From Mitsuaria sp. WAJ17 (GTDB lineage Bacteria > Pseudomonadota > Gammaproteobacteria > Burkholderiales > Burkholderiaceae_C): a DNA stretch of 64,000 nucleotides. The stretch lies in NCBI RefSeq assembly GCF_014174515.1, contig NZ_JACJUG010000003.1, forward strand, positions 124,001 to 188,000, read 5' to 3'. Positions 1 through 10,287 of this stretch are shown here, one piece after another. Both the position numbers and the translations under genes were made by a program. The notes under the pieces are model-generated. The model saw only the letters and a list, made by a program, of their open reading frames with translations. It had not been told where the DNA came from and made no database searches. The stretch's first letter is position 1, and each line of letters opens with the position of its first letter.

Positions 1-1078
1 CGTGGAATATGCGCGGCGCCGGCGGCGCTAGGCGCCGGCCCTGACGGCGGGCTTCGCGCAGTTCGGAGGCAATGCGCAGCATCTCACGCACGCGGTGGTA
101 CTGGGTGTGTCCGGCCAGGACGAAACCGCGTGCCGCGTCACCCATGGCGCGCAGGCCTGCGTCGTCTTCCAGGGACCGGTCGCACAGACGAAGCAGGCCA
201 GGCAGGTCGTCGTAGAGCGCCCAGTGGACGCCCTCGTGCGCCAGGCGGTCCAGGCCTTCGAGCCGGCAGTCCAGCAGGGGTGTCCCGCTGGCCATGGCGA
301 TGTAGGGCCGGTCCGACAGGTAAAACGGTGCCCGTCCACCCGGGAAGCCGCCCACCTGCAGGCGGCCCAGGGCCATGGCCCGGTGCTGGTCCACAAAGGG
401 CACGGGGCCCTGCCAGCCGGTCTGGCCTCCCCAGCCGTGTCCGAAGAGGCCGAAGCGCGCGCCGTAGCGACGGCCCAGGGCCTGCACCATGGCCCGTCGC
501 TGGCGGGCGGCGCGGTTGATGGGATTGAAGGGATTGCGTCCCGCGTGGTGGCTGCCGACGAAGACCACGTCGAAGGGCGGCGCGGCCGGACGCGACGGCG
601 GTGCCGCGAAGCGCTCCTGGCAGGCGCCGTGCGGCATCAGCACGAGGTTGCGGGCTCCAGCGGCGACCACGGCATCGGCCACAGGCCCCAGCACAGTGAG
701 GAAGTTCAGGTCGGCGCCGGCGCAGGCCTGGCGCAGGCTGGCTGGGGTGCGGTGCAGCCAGCGGCCGAAGGCATCGCCGCTGCTGACCAGCACCAGCAGC
801 TCGGGGTGCAGGCGGCGCGCGGCCTGCAGGAAGGGACGCGGGTCGGGCAGGGGGCCGTGGTAGCACTGCAGCCACAGGGTGTCCACGCCCTCGTCCTTGA
901 TGAGGCGCAGGGCGCTCGCGAAAGCCGATTCCGTGACCTGCATCCCAGGCCCGGCGCCCAGGTAGGGCAGGGCCTGGGCCCAGGCCAGGGTGCCCTCCTG
1001 CACCAGGCGCAGCAGGCTCGCGTGGTAGCCGGGCTGGTCCGTCACAGCCGAGCCCTGCAGCAGCATCAGCAGGCGCAC
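1..1078 (-). CDS. CgeB-like glycosyltransferase, C-terminus cut by window edge
   Basis: The frame is open from a GTG at 1078 to the left edge, giving at least 359 residues. I chose the GTG because a GGAGG box overlaps the end of the upstream wecG-type gene, whose TGA ends three bases before it. The protein starts MRLLMLLQGSAVTDQ. Its C-terminal half has the look of a GT-B nucleotide-sugar site (MASGTPLLDC, then an acidic YDDLPGLL stretch), as in the Glyco_trans_1_2 / CgeB families. A GSHHAGRNPFNP segment near residue 185 opens the second Rossmann-like half. It is probably translationally coupled to the preceding gene and probably adds a sugar to the exopolysaccharide repeat unit. Donor and acceptor cannot be told from sequence. 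Confidence 0.75.
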   Translation of the reverse strand, partial: MRLLMLLQGSAVTDQPGYHASLLRLVQEGTLAWAQALPYLGAGPGMQVTESAFASALRLIKDEGVDTLWLQCYHGPLPDPRPFLQAARRLHPELLVLVSSGDAFGRWLHRTPASLRQACAGADLNFLTVLGPVADAVVAAGARNLVLMPHGACQERFAAPPSRPAAPPFDVVFVGSHHAGRNPFNPINRAARQRRAMVQALGRRYGARFGLFGHGWGGQTGWQGPVPFVDQHRAMALGRLQVGGFPGGRAPFYLSDRPYIAMASGTPLLDCRLEGLDRLAHEGVHWALYDDLPGLLRLCDRSLEDDAGLRAMGDAARGFVLAGHTQYHRVREMLRIASELREARRQGRRLAPPAPRIFH

Positions 1079-1081
1079 GGC

Positions 1082-1849
1082 TCAGCCTCCACGCAGGCGC
1101 CGCCACAGCGCGCCGGGCAGGGCGGCCAGGCACAGGCCCAGGAACTGGCTGTTGCCCAGCAGGTAGCGCCGCCACAGACGGCGGGGCTCCTGCGCCAGGC
1201 GATACAGCCATTCCAGGCCGCTTCGCTGCATCCAGGCGGGCGCGCGCCTCAGCGTGCCGGCCAGGAGGGGGAAGGCATAGCCCACGCCCAGGCAGAGGGC
1301 GTCCAAGCGGGGCGCGTGGCGGCGCATCCAGAACTCCTGCTTGGGGCACCCCAGGCCCACGAAGACCAGGCGGGCGCCCGAGGTCTGGATGCGGGCCAGG
1401 GCGGCGGGGTCCTCGGGCGGCTCCTCGGGCAGCAGGGGCGGGGACTCGGCTCCGGCGATGGGCAGGGCCGGGAAGCGCTGGCGCACGTGCACCAGCAGCC
1501 GGGCCAGCTCAGCCTCGCTGCCGCCGTAGAAAAAGACCGGCAGGTCCAGGGCCTCGGCCTGCGCCAGCAGGAGCAGGCTCAGGCTGGGGCCGCTGAGGCG
1601 GTCCACGCCGCGAAGGCCCAGCAGGCCGCGCAGGGCCCAGACCAGCGGCAAGCCGTCGGTCAGCACCAGCGCGGCTTCGTCCAGCGTGGCGGCCAGTGCG
1701 GGGCGGTGCCGGGCGCGGGTGAGCATGTCCACATTGGCCAGGCAGACATAGCCCGGCCGGCGCCCTTGGGCCCGCCGCAGCAGCTCGGCCAGGACCGGCG
1801 CCTGCTCGCCCGCCGTCAGGCGAATGCCGAAGAGTCGGCACTCCCTCAT
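1082..1849 (-). CDS. WecG/TagA/CpsF family glycosyltransferase (GT26)
   Basis: This 255-residue protein matches the GT26 family (WecG, TagA), which transfers ManNAc or ManNAcA, or other sugars, onto a lipid-linked first sugar at the inner membrane. Visible features are a [13 protein letters not shown] strand near the N-terminus, the [11 protein letters not shown] segment with the conserved Asp, and the family signature [11 protein letters not shown] in the C-terminal half. I chose the ATG at 1849 because the residues before it (ETATAQPAQ) lack family character and longer starts would run into the divergent epimerase gene. The neighbouring wecB would supply UDP-ManNAc, which fits a ManNAc-type donor. 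No wecC dehydrogenase is seen in the window, so ManNAcA is not established. Confidence 0.85.
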   Translation of the reverse strand: MRECRLFGIRLTAGEQAPVLAELLRRAQGRRPGYVCLANVDMLTRARHRPALAATLDEAALVLTDGLPLVWALRGLLGLRGVDRLSGPSLSLLLLAQAEALDLPVFFYGGSEAELARLLVHVRQRFPALPIAGAESPPLLPEEPPEDPAALARIQTSGARLVFVGLGCPKQEFWMRRHAPRLDALCLGVGYAFPLLAGTLRRAPAWMQRSGLEWLYRLAQEPRRLWRRYLLGNSQFLGLCLAALPGALWRRLRGG

Positions 1850-1883
1850 CTGGGCGGGCTGGGCGGTCGCCGTTTCAATTGGG

Positions 1884-1889
1884 GATAAT
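1884..1889 (+). promoter_or_regulatory. -10-like GATAAT upstream of the epimerase gene
   Basis: GATAAT sits about 75 bases upstream of the TTG start at 1965, in the short divergent spacer. A convincing -35 box at the usual distance is not visible, so this is only a candidate. Confidence 0.3.
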
Positions 1890-1964
1890 CCGTCGTTCAA
1901 AATGCCGGGCGCAGGCCTGGGCAGCGAGCCCGGATTCCGCTGGGCCCAACTCACCGAGGTTAAT

Positions 1965-2972
1965 TTGAAGATTCTTGTCACCGGCGCTGCCGGCTTCATC
2001 GGCATGCATGTTAGCCAGATCCTGCTCGCCCGGGGCGACGAGGTCGTTGGTCTGGACAATCTGAACGACTACTACGACCCCCAACTCAAGCGTGATCGCC
2101 TCGCCCGCCTGCAGGGCCGCCCGGGCTTTCGCTTCGTGCAAATGTCTGTGGAGGACCGCGAGGGCATGGCCCACCTCTTCGCCGAGGAGAAGTTCGACCG
2201 CGTCGTGCACCTGGCCGCCCAGGCCGGTGTGCGCTACTCGCTGCAGAACCCGCATGCCTACATCGACAGCAATATCGTCGGCTTCATGAACATCCTGGAA
2301 GGCTGCCGCCATCACGGCGTGCAGCACCTGGCCTATGCCTCCAGCTCCAGCGTGTACGGCGGCAATGTGCGCATGCCCTTCTCCGAGCACCACGGGGTGG
2401 ATCATCCGGTGAGCCTGTACGCGGCCACCAAGAAGGCCAACGAGCTGATGGCCCACACCTACAGCCACCTCTACCGCTTGCCCACCACGGGCCTGCGCTT
2501 CTTCACGGTCTACGGTCCCTGGGGTCGGCCGGACATGGCGCTCTTCCTCTTCACCAAGGCCATCCTGGAAGGCCGGCCCATCGACGTGTTCAACCACGGC
2601 CAGATGATCCGCGACTTCACCTACATCGACGACATCGCCGAGGGCGTGGTGCGCGTGCTGGACCGCCCGGCCACGGTGGACGAGGGCTATGACCCGATGA
2701 CGGCCGACCCGGCCCGCTCGGACGCGCCCTACCGCGTCTTCAACATCGGCAACCATGACCCGGTGAAGCTGATGGACTTCATCCAGGCCATCGAGCAGGC
2801 CGTGGGCCGCGAGGCTCAGAAGAACTTCATGCCCCTGCAGGACGGCGATGTGCCGGCCACGCATGCGGACGTCGAGGAACTCGCCGCCTGGACCGGCTTC
2901 AGGCCCGCCATGCCGGTGCCCCAGGGCGTGGCCAACTTCGTGGCCTGGTACCGCGACTACTTCAAAGTCTGA
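1965..2972 (+). CDS. UDP-glucuronate 4-epimerase-like NAD-dependent epimerase
   Basis: This 335-residue extended-SDR enzyme probably converts UDP-glucuronate to UDP-galacturonate for the surface polysaccharide. It has the Rossmann motif TGAAGFIG at the N-terminus, the SSSSVYGGN serine segment, the catalytic YAATK, and the [12 protein letters not shown] and [16 protein letters not shown] blocks typical of the UDP-glucuronate epimerase (CapI/LpsL) branch. The start is a TTG at 1965 preceded by GAGG. An upstream in-frame ATG at 1824 would add residues with no family similarity and overlap the divergent gene. It faces wecB, with a shared hairpin between the two stops. UDP-GlcNAc 4-epimerase activity is a less likely alternative. 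Confidence 0.85.
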   Translation: MKILVTGAAGFIGMHVSQILLARGDEVVGLDNLNDYYDPQLKRDRLARLQGRPGFRFVQMSVEDREGMAHLFAEEKFDRVVHLAAQAGVRYSLQNPHAYIDSNIVGFMNILEGCRHHGVQHLAYASSSSVYGGNVRMPFSEHHGVDHPVSLYAATKKANELMAHTYSHLYRLPTTGLRFFTVYGPWGRPDMALFLFTKAILEGRPIDVFNHGQMIRDFTYIDDIAEGVVRVLDRPATVDEGYDPMTADPARSDAPYRVFNIGNHDPVKLMDFIQAIEQAVGREAQKNFMPLQDGDVPATHADVEELAAWTGFRPAMPVPQGVANFVAWYRDYFKV

Positions 2973-3011
2973 ACCGGTGGCGGCCCCGGTCCATCGGGGC
3001 ATGCAAAGGCA

Positions 3012-3037
3012 AAGGGCCGCGCAACTGCGCGGCCCTT
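3012..3037. terminator. Bidirectional terminator between epimerase and wecB
   Basis: An 11-base-pair perfect stem (AAGGGCCGCGC paired with its complement) with an AACT loop lies between two convergent stop codons. On the minus strand it is followed by TTTGCC, on the plus strand by TTGTT. The U-tracts are modest, but the stem is strong and the position is right for ending both transcripts. Confidence 0.75.
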
Positions 3038-3053
3038 GTTCATGGGGGCTCGA

Positions 3054-4157
3054 TCAGAGCAGCTTGTCGGCCAGGATGGCGACGATGCGCTCGGCGGCCT
3101 TGCCGTCCCACAGGGCCGGGCGGCGGCCGCGCTTGCCGCCATTGCGGATGGCGTCCAGGGCCAGGGGGATGATCTTGGCCGGGTCGGTGCCGGCCAGCAC
3201 ATTGCTGCCCTCATCGACGGTGACGGGGCGCTCGGTGTTCTCGCGCATGGTGATGCAGGGCACGCCCAGGGCGGTGGTCTCCTCCTGCAGGCCGCCGCTG
3301 TCGGTCAGCACGACCACGGCGTCCTTCCAGAGGTGCAGGAAGGACATATAGGCCTGCGGGCCCATCAGCGTGACGTTGCTGCCCAGGTCGATGCCGAACT
3401 TCTCGATATTGGCGCGGGTGCGCGGATGCACCGGGAAGATCAGGGGCAGCTCCTGCGAAACCGTGCGCAGCACCGTGGCGATGCGCTCCAGGGCCTCGGC
3501 GCTGTCGACGTTGGAGGGGCGGTGCAGGGTCACCACGCCGTAGCGCGGATGGGCTTTCTTGTAGGCGTCGGTCTCCAGGCCCGAGGTATCCATGGCCTTG
3601 AGCTTGTCGGCCTGGAACAGCACGTTATCGACCATCACATGGCCCACGTCGTAGACGATGGACATGTCCTTGCCCTCGCGCTTCAGGTGCTCGTAGCCAC
3701 TGGGCTCGGTGACGAAGAACCAGTCGGAGATGGCGTCCGTGACCAGGCGGTTGATCTCCTCGGGCATGCTCATGTCACCGCTGCGCAGGCCTGCTTCCAC
3801 GTGGGCCACCGGCACGCAGGCCTTCTTGGCCACGACGGAGCAGGCCAGGGTGGAGTTCACGTCACCCACGACCAGGCAGGCGGCGGGCTTCGCGGCGTTC
3901 ACCAGGTCTTCGTAGGCCTGCATGATCTTGCCGGTCTGGGCGGCATGGCTGCCGCCGCCGCAGCCCAGGCGCACGTCGGGCTGCGGGATGCCCAGCTCCT
4001 CGAAGAACACCTCGTTCATGTCCCGGTCGTAGTGCTGGCCGGTGTGCACGATCTTCCAGGCCAGGCGGCCGTCTGCCTGCAGGGCACGGACGATGGGCGC
4101 GATCTTCATGAAGTTGGGACGCGCGCCGGCGACGAGATGGATGCAGGGTTTGGACAT
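3054..4157 (-). CDS. wecB: UDP-N-acetylglucosamine 2-epimerase, non-hydrolysing
   Basis: The protein has 367 residues and interconverts UDP-GlcNAc and UDP-ManNAc in the cytoplasm. Family motifs are clear: GARPNFMKIAPI near the N-terminus, HTGQHYDRDM, the HRPSNVD segment, and the C-terminal DSGGLQEE followed by MRENTERP. Length is normal for the family. It is the last gene of the minus-strand polysaccharide operon, 111 bases after the rfbC stop and just before the hairpin at 3012-3037. Its product probably feeds the WecG-type transferase encoded beyond the convergent epimerase. Confidence 0.95.
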   Translation of the reverse strand: MSKPCIHLVAGARPNFMKIAPIVRALQADGRLAWKIVHTGQHYDRDMNEVFFEELGIPQPDVRLGCGGGSHAAQTGKIMQAYEDLVNAAKPAACLVVGDVNSTLACSVVAKKACVPVAHVEAGLRSGDMSMPEEINRLVTDAISDWFFVTEPSGYEHLKREGKDMSIVYDVGHVMVDNVLFQADKLKAMDTSGLETDAYKKAHPRYGVVTLHRPSNVDSAEALERIATVLRTVSQELPLIFPVHPRTRANIEKFGIDLGSNVTLMGPQAYMSFLHLWKDAVVVLTDSGGLQEETTALGVPCITMRENTERPVTVDEGSNVLAGTDPAKIIPLALDAIRNGGKRGRRPALWDGKAAERIVAILADKLL

Positions 4158-4268
4158 GGGAGGCTGGCCTGATCTTGAGATGGCCGCATTCTAGGTGTCG
4201 CCCCGCAGCCTGTCGGCCCGCGCCGCAGGCTGGCCCCGCAGTCGAGGGGCCGCTCACCGCAACTGTGT

Positions 4269-4817
4269 TCAGAAGTAAAGGGCGTCGTGCAGGCGGGGGG
4301 CCTTGGCGTCCTTGTCGGCCAGCAGGGGGGCGAGGCCGTCCAGGGGCCACTCGATGCCTACGGTCGGGTCGTTCCAGGCCAGCGCCCCCTCGGCCTGCGG
4401 GGCGTAGTAGTTCGTGGTCTTGTAGAGGAAGTCGGCGCTCTCGCTGAGCACCAGGAAGCCATGGGCGAAGCCGGGCGGGATCCAGAGCTGGCGGTGGTTG
4501 TCGCTGCTCAGCTCGTAGCCCTCCCACTGGCCGAAGCGCGGGCTGTCGCGACGCATGTCCACCGCCACGTCGAAGACGCGGCCGCTGACCACGCGCACCA
4601 GCTTGCCCTGGGCATGGGGCGGCAGCTGAAAGTGCATGCCGCGCAACACGCCGCGGCCGGAGCGGGAGTGGTTGTCCTGCACGAAACGAACCTCGCTGCC
4701 GACGGCCTGGTCGAAGGCCTGCTGGTTCCAGCTCTCCGTGAAGAAGCCTCGCGCGTCGCCGAAGACGCGGGGCTCGATCAACAGCACTTCAGGGAGGCGG
4801 GTGGGGGTCACTTTCAT
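4269..4817 (-). CDS. rfbC: dTDP-4-dehydrorhamnose 3,5-epimerase
   Basis: This 182-residue cupin (RmlC) carries out the third step of dTDP-L-rhamnose synthesis. It shows PRVFGDARGFFTESW, the QDNHSRS segment, GMHFQLPPHAQGKLVRV with the catalytic His region, and IPPGFAHGF. The ATG at 4815-4817 overlaps the rfbA stop by one base (TGATG), which indicates translational coupling. In-frame ATGs further upstream lie inside rfbA. All four rhamnose genes are present in the order B-D-A-C along the transcript. Confidence 0.95.
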   Translation of the reverse strand: MKVTPTRLPEVLLIEPRVFGDARGFFTESWNQQAFDQAVGSEVRFVQDNHSRSGRGVLRGMHFQLPPHAQGKLVRVVSGRVFDVAVDMRRDSPRFGQWEGYELSSDNHRQLWIPPGFAHGFLVLSESADFLYKTTNYYAPQAEGALAWNDPTVGIEWPLDGLAPLLADKDAKAPRLHDALYF

Positions 4818-5701
4818 CAATAGCTCTTCTCTTTCAGCAGGCGCAGCAGGTACTGCCCGTAGCCGTTCTTCACCATGGGCTGGGCCAGCTGTTCCAGCTG
4901 CCCGGCGTCGATCCAACCGTTGCGGAAGGCCACCTCCTCGGGGCAGGCCACCTTGAGGCCCTGGCGCTTCTCCAGGGTCGCGATGAACTGGCCGGCGTCC
5001 AGCAGGCTGTCATGCGTGCCGGTGTCCAGCCAGGCATAGCCGCGGCCCATGATCTCCACCTGCAGCTGGCCCTGGCGGAGGTACTGGGCATTGACGTCGG
5101 TGATCTCCAGCTCGCCACGCGCGCTGGGGCGGATGCCGGCGGCGATGTCGCACACCTGCTCGTCGTAGAAATAGAGGCCGGTGACCGCGTAGTTGCTCTT
5201 GGGCTGGCGCGGCTTTTCCTCGATGGAGAGGGCCTGGCGCTGCGCGTCGAAATCGACCACGCCGTAGCGTTCCGGGTCGGTCACGTGGTAGGCGAAGACC
5301 GTGGCCCCCTGCTCGCGGGTCGAGGCCTCGCCCAGCAGGCCCTGGAAGTCGTGGCCGTAGAAGATGTTGTCCCCCAGCACCAGGGCCGAGGGCGCGCCGT
5401 CGATGAAGGACCGGCCCAGCAGGAAGGCCTGGGCGAGGCCGTCGGGGCTGGGCTGCACGCAGTACTGCAGATTCAGGCCCCAGCGCGAGCCATCACCCAG
5501 CAGGGCCTCGAAGCGGGGGAGATCCTGGGGCGTGCTGATCAGCAGGATGTCCCGCATGCCCGCCAGCATCAGGGTGCTGAGCGGGTAATAGACCATGGGT
5601 TTGTCATAGACCGGCAGCAGCTGCTTGCTCATGGCCAGGGTGGCCGGATGCAGCCGGGTGCCGGACCCGCCGGCGAGGATGAGGCCTTTGCGATTCTTCA
5701 T
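4817..5701 (-). CDS. rfbA: Glucose-1-phosphate thymidylyltransferase
   Basis: This 294-residue nucleotidyltransferase (RmlA) makes dTDP-glucose from glucose-1-phosphate and dTTP. The pyrophosphorylase signature [13 protein letters not shown] and the [19 protein letters not shown] segment follow the start MKNRKG directly. VLGDNIFYG and the [11 protein letters not shown] block are also present. The start at 5701 puts the glycine-rich loop at the expected distance from the N-terminus; a longer frame to 5758 adds residues without family similarity. It lies 82 bases after rfbD and overlaps rfbC by one base. Confidence 0.95.
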   Translation of the reverse strand: MKNRKGLILAGGSGTRLHPATLAMSKQLLPVYDKPMVYYPLSTLMLAGMRDILLISTPQDLPRFEALLGDGSRWGLNLQYCVQPSPDGLAQAFLLGRSFIDGAPSALVLGDNIFYGHDFQGLLGEASTREQGATVFAYHVTDPERYGVVDFDAQRQALSIEEKPRQPKSNYAVTGLYFYDEQVCDIAAGIRPSARGELEITDVNAQYLRQGQLQVEIMGRGYAWLDTGTHDSLLDAGQFIATLEKRQGLKVACPEEVAFRNGWIDAGQLEQLAQPMVKNGYGQYLLRLLKEKSY

Positions 5702-5783
5702 GGCTTGGAAGCTCCTTCCCTGCGAAGCATGCCGCGGCGTGCGGACCCTGCTCGGCAATGAAACAAGGGTTTTGCGGCCGTCT

Positions 5784-6680
5784 TCAGAGGCCGCGCTCGC
5801 CCAGCACCTCGTCCAGCATGCGCTGTACCCCGTCCTGCCAGGGCGGCTGGCGCAGGCCGAACTGCGCGCAGAGCTTGCGGCAGTCCAGGCGCGAGTTCAA
5901 GGGGCGGCGGGCCGGCGTCGGGTAGGCGCTGGTGGGGATGGCTTGCACGTCCTGCGGCCGGACCTTCAGGACCTGGCCCAGGGCCTGCGCGTGCTCCAGC
6001 ACCAGGCGCGCATAGCCGTGCCAGCTGGTGTCGCCGCCGGCCGTGGCGTGGTAGAGCCCCTGCTTGCCGGGGGCGGCCAGCGTGGCACGCAGGGCTTGCA
6101 CGCTGAAGTCCGCCAGGAGGTCGGCACCGGTGGGTGCGCCGACCTGGTCGGCGATCACCCGCAGCTGATCACGGTCGCGGGCCAGCTTCACCATGGTCTT
6201 GGCGAAGTTGCCGCCGCGGGCCGCATGGACCCAGGAGGTGCGCAGGATGAGGTGCGGGCAGCCGCTGGCCTGGATGAGCTGCTCGCCTTCGAGCTTGGTC
6301 TGGCCGTAGACGCTCAGCGGGCCGGTGGGGGCGGTCTCATCGCGCGGGTGGTCGCCGCTGCCGTCGAAGACGTAGTCGGTGCTGTAGTGCAGCAGCAGGG
6401 TCTGCGTCTCGCGGCTCACGCCGGCCAGCCGGGCGACGGACTCGGCATTGACGCGCCGCGCCAGTGCGGGCTCGCTCTCGGCTTTGTCGACGGCGGTATA
6501 GGCGGCGGCATTGACGATGACGTCCGGCGCGATGGCTCGGGCCAGGGCCTCGATGCGCTCGGGCTCGGCCATGTCCGCACCGTCGGCGCGGCCCGGCGAC
6601 AGCACCTCGCCCAGCGGCGCCAGCGCGCGCTGCAACTCCCAGCCCAGTTGTCCAGAAGCGCCCAGGAGCAGGATCTTCAT
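5784..6680 (-). CDS. rfbD: dTDP-4-dehydrorhamnose reductase
   Basis: The 298-residue NADPH-dependent SDR enzyme (RmlD) performs the last step to dTDP-L-rhamnose. It shows the nucleotide-binding [10 protein letters not shown] at residue 7 onward, the [12 protein letters not shown] block, [10 protein letters not shown] and the catalytic YGQTK. The ATG at 6680 overlaps the rfbB stop by four bases (ATGA), which fixes the start against longer frames. It belongs to the rfbBDAC block of the polysaccharide operon. Confidence 0.95.
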   Translation of the reverse strand: MKILLLGASGQLGWELQRALAPLGEVLSPGRADGADMAEPERIEALARAIAPDVIVNAAAYTAVDKAESEPALARRVNAESVARLAGVSRETQTLLLHYSTDYVFDGSGDHPRDETAPTGPLSVYGQTKLEGEQLIQASGCPHLILRTSWVHAARGGNFAKTMVKLARDRDQLRVIADQVGAPTGADLLADFSVQALRATLAAPGKQGLYHATAGGDTSWHGYARLVLEHAQALGQVLKVRPQDVQAIPTSAYPTPARRPLNSRLDCRKLCAQFGLRQPPWQDGVQRMLDEVLGERGL

Positions 6681-7738
6681 GCGCGGCCGTACTGCTGCTG
6701 CACCCAGTCGCGGTAGGCGCCGGACTGCACGCGCTGCACCCACTCGGGGTGGTCCAGGTACCACTGCACGGTCTTGCGGATGCCGGTGGCGAAGGTCTCC
6801 GCGGGGCGCCAGCCCAGCTCGCGCTCGATCTTGCGGGCGTCGATGGCATAGCGGCGGTCGTGGCCGGGGCGGTCCTTCACGTAGGTGATCAGGCGGCTGT
6901 AGGGGCCGGCGGTATCGGGGCGCAACTCGTCCAGCAGGGCGCACACCGTCTTGACGATGTCGATGTTGGCCATCTCGTTCCAGCCGCCGATGTTGTAGGT
7001 CTCGCCCACGCGCCCGCCGGCCAGCACGGCGCGGATGGCCGAGGCGTGGTCGCGCACATAGAGCCAGTCACGGATCTGCTGGCCGTCGCCGTAGACCGGC
7101 AGAGGCTTGCCCGCCAGGGCGTTGACGATCATCAAGGGGATCAGCTTCTCGGGGAAGTGATAGGGCCCGTAGTTGTTGGAGCAGTTGGTGGTCAGCACCG
7201 GCAGGCCGTAGGTGTGGTGCCAGGCGCGCACGAGGTGGTCGCTGGCGGCCTTGGAGGCCGAGTAGGGGCTGTTGGGCTCGTAAGGGTTCGTCTCGGCGAA
7301 GGCGGGGTCCTCGGCCTTCAGCGAGCCATAGACTTCGTCGGTAGAGACGTGGTGGAAGCGGAAGGCGGCGCGCTCACTCTCGGGCAGACCCTGCCAGTGC
7401 TGGCGGGCGGCCTCCAGCAGCGTGTAGGTGCCTTCGATATTGGTCTTGATGAAGGCGCCGGGGCCGCTGATGGAGCGGTCCACATGGCTCTCGGCCGCGA
7501 AGTGGATCAGGGCCCGCGGCCGGTGTTCGGTCAGCAGGCGGTCCAGCAGGGCGCGGTCGCCGATGTCGCCCTGCACGAAGACGTGGCGGGCGTCGTCCTT
7601 CAGCGCGACCAGGTTCTCCAGGTTGCCCGCGTAGGTGAGGGCATCCAGGTTGAGCACCGTCTCGTCCGACTGAGCCAGCCAGTCCAGGATGAAGTTGCTG
7701 CCGATGAAGCCGGCGCCGCCGGTGACCAGGATTGTCAT
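6677..7738 (-). CDS. rfbB: dTDP-glucose 4,6-dehydratase
   Basis: The 353-residue extended-SDR enzyme (RmlB) converts dTDP-glucose to the 4-keto-6-deoxy intermediate. It has [10 protein letters not shown] near the N-terminus, ESHVDRSI, the active-site HVSTDEVYG segment, the catalytic YSASK and the [14 protein letters not shown] block. The start MTILVTGG at 7738 is chosen because the Rossmann glycines sit right behind it. It lies 43 bases after manC and overlaps rfbD by four bases. Confidence 0.96.
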   Translation of the reverse strand: MTILVTGGAGFIGSNFILDWLAQSDETVLNLDALTYAGNLENLVALKDDARHVFVQGDIGDRALLDRLLTEHRPRALIHFAAESHVDRSISGPGAFIKTNIEGTYTLLEAARQHWQGLPESERAAFRFHHVSTDEVYGSLKAEDPAFAETNPYEPNSPYSASKAASDHLVRAWHHTYGLPVLTTNCSNNYGPYHFPEKLIPLMIVNALAGKPLPVYGDGQQIRDWLYVRDHASAIRAVLAGGRVGETYNIGGWNEMANIDIVKTVCALLDELRPDTAGPYSRLITYVKDRPGHDRRYAIDARKIERELGWRPAETFATGIRKTVQWYLDHPEWVQRVQSGAYRDWVQQQYGRA

Positions 7739-7781
7739 TGCTGTGCTTGCGTCTGTAGGGCTGCCCGGCGGGGCCCCGGGC

Positions 7782-9221
7782 TCACTTGCGCCCGTAGCTG
7801 TCGTCGAAGCGGACGATGTCGTCCTCGCCGAGGTACGACCCGGACTGTACTTCAATGATCTCCAGCGGCACCTTGCCCGGATTGGCCAGGCGGTGGACCT
7901 GGCCCAGGGGGATGTAGGTGCTCTGGTTCTCGGACAGCAGCAGCACCTGCTCGCCATTGGTGATCTCTGCCGTGCCGGAGACCACGATCCAGTGCTCCGC
8001 ACGGTGGTGGTGCATCTGCAGGCTCAGCGAGGCGCCGGGCTTGACCATGATGCGCTTGACCTGGAAGCGCTCGCCCATGTCGATGCTGTCGTACCAGCCC
8101 CAGGGGCGGTAGACCTTGCGGTGCAGGTTCTGCTCGGCGCGCTGGCGCTCGCTGAGCTGGCTGACGATCTTCCTGACGTCCTGGCTCTTGTTGCGGTCGG
8201 CCACCAGCACGGCATCGGCGGTCTCGACGATGACGATGTTGTCCAGGCCGACGGCGCTGACCAGGCGGCTGGTCGCATGCACCAGCGTGTTGTGGCTGTC
8301 GGCCACGAGGGCATCGCCCACGGTGACATTGCCCGCGGCGTCCTTGGGTGCGACCTGCCAGACGGCGTCCCAGGCGCCCAGGTCGTTCCAGCCGGCGTCC
8401 AGGGGAACCATGTGCAGGGGGATGTCGCTGCCGGGGCAGCGCTCCATCACCGCGTAATCGACGGACTCGGCGGGCACGGCGGCGAAGAGGGCCTTGTCGG
8501 GGCGTACGAAGAGGCCATCGGGCTGGGCGCCGGCGAAGGCGGCGCGGGTGGCCACGTCGATGTCGGGGCGCAAGCGCAGCAGGGCCTGCAGCCAGGTGCT
8601 GGCGCGCATCACGAACATGCCGCTGTTCCAGAAGTAGTCGCCCGCGGCCAGGTAGCCCTCGGCGGTGGCGAGGTCGGGCTTCTCGACGAAGCGCTCGACG
8701 CGCCAGCTGTCGCCTTCGGTCTGGCTCTTGATGTAGCCAAAGCCGGTCTCGGGCCGGTCCGGCGTGATGCCCAGGATCACGATGCCGCCCTCGGCGGCCT
8801 GGCGCACGGCGCGCTGCAGCGCGGCGGTGAAGGCGGCCTCATCGACCACGGTCTGGTCGGCCGGGGTCACCACCAGCACCGGGTCCTGGCCCGCGGCCAG
8901 GGCCTGCAGGGCGGCCAGGCTGACGGCAGGCGCGGTGTTGCGGCCCACGGGCTCCAGCAGCACGGCGGCGGTCTGGATCTTCGCGTCTCGCAGCTGGTCC
9001 AGCACGAGGAAGCGGTGCTCCTCGTTGCCCACGATGAGGGCGGGCAGGGCGCTGATGTCCGCCGCAGCCAGGCCGGCCACGCGCTGCACCGCCTGCTGGA
9101 ACAGGCTCTGCGTGCCGGACAGCACCAGGAACTGCTTGGGGAAGCCCGCGCGGGACAGCGGCCACAGCCGCGTGCCGCTGCCGCCGGCCATGATGACGGG
9201 TTGGATCTGGAGAATGCTCAT
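7782..9221 (-). CDS. manC: Mannose-1-phosphate guanylyltransferase / mannose-6-phosphate isomerase
   Basis: This 479-residue bifunctional enzyme supplies GDP-mannose. The N-terminal pyrophosphorylase domain carries [21 protein letters not shown] at residue 11 onward. The C-terminal cupin domain carries the isomerase signature [14 protein letters not shown] and the RPWGWYDSI segment. Length is typical of ManC/AlgA/XanB. It sits 36 bases after galE in the same operon. The product could be used directly or as precursor of GDP-fucose, but no gmd or fucose-synthase gene is seen in the window. Confidence 0.95.
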   Translation of the reverse strand: MSILQIQPVIMAGGSGTRLWPLSRAGFPKQFLVLSGTQSLFQQAVQRVAGLAAADISALPALIVGNEEHRFLVLDQLRDAKIQTAAVLLEPVGRNTAPAVSLAALQALAAGQDPVLVVTPADQTVVDEAAFTAALQRAVRQAAEGGIVILGITPDRPETGFGYIKSQTEGDSWRVERFVEKPDLATAEGYLAAGDYFWNSGMFVMRASTWLQALLRLRPDIDVATRAAFAGAQPDGLFVRPDKALFAAVPAESVDYAVMERCPGSDIPLHMVPLDAGWNDLGAWDAVWQVAPKDAAGNVTVGDALVADSHNTLVHATSRLVSAVGLDNIVIVETADAVLVADRNKSQDVRKIVSQLSERQRAEQNLHRKVYRPWGWYDSIDMGERFQVKRIMVKPGASLSLQMHHHRAEHWIVVSGTAEITNGEQVLLLSENQSTYIPLGQVHRLANPGKVPLEIIEVQSGSYLGEDDIVRFDDSYGRK

Positions 9222-9257
9222 GATCGTTCGAAGGGGCGACCGGTCGTGCCGGCGGGG

Positions 9258-10271
<1,014 letters not shown>

Positions 10272-10287
10272 GGGATTGCGGTGGGGT

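Noticed and set aside
95..1888. Long plus-strand open frame opposite the two glycosyltransferase genes
   Set aside because: It is a Gln/Ala/Gly-rich shadow of the minus-strand codons, with no ribosome-binding site and no protein pattern; the opposite strand reads as clear enzymes.
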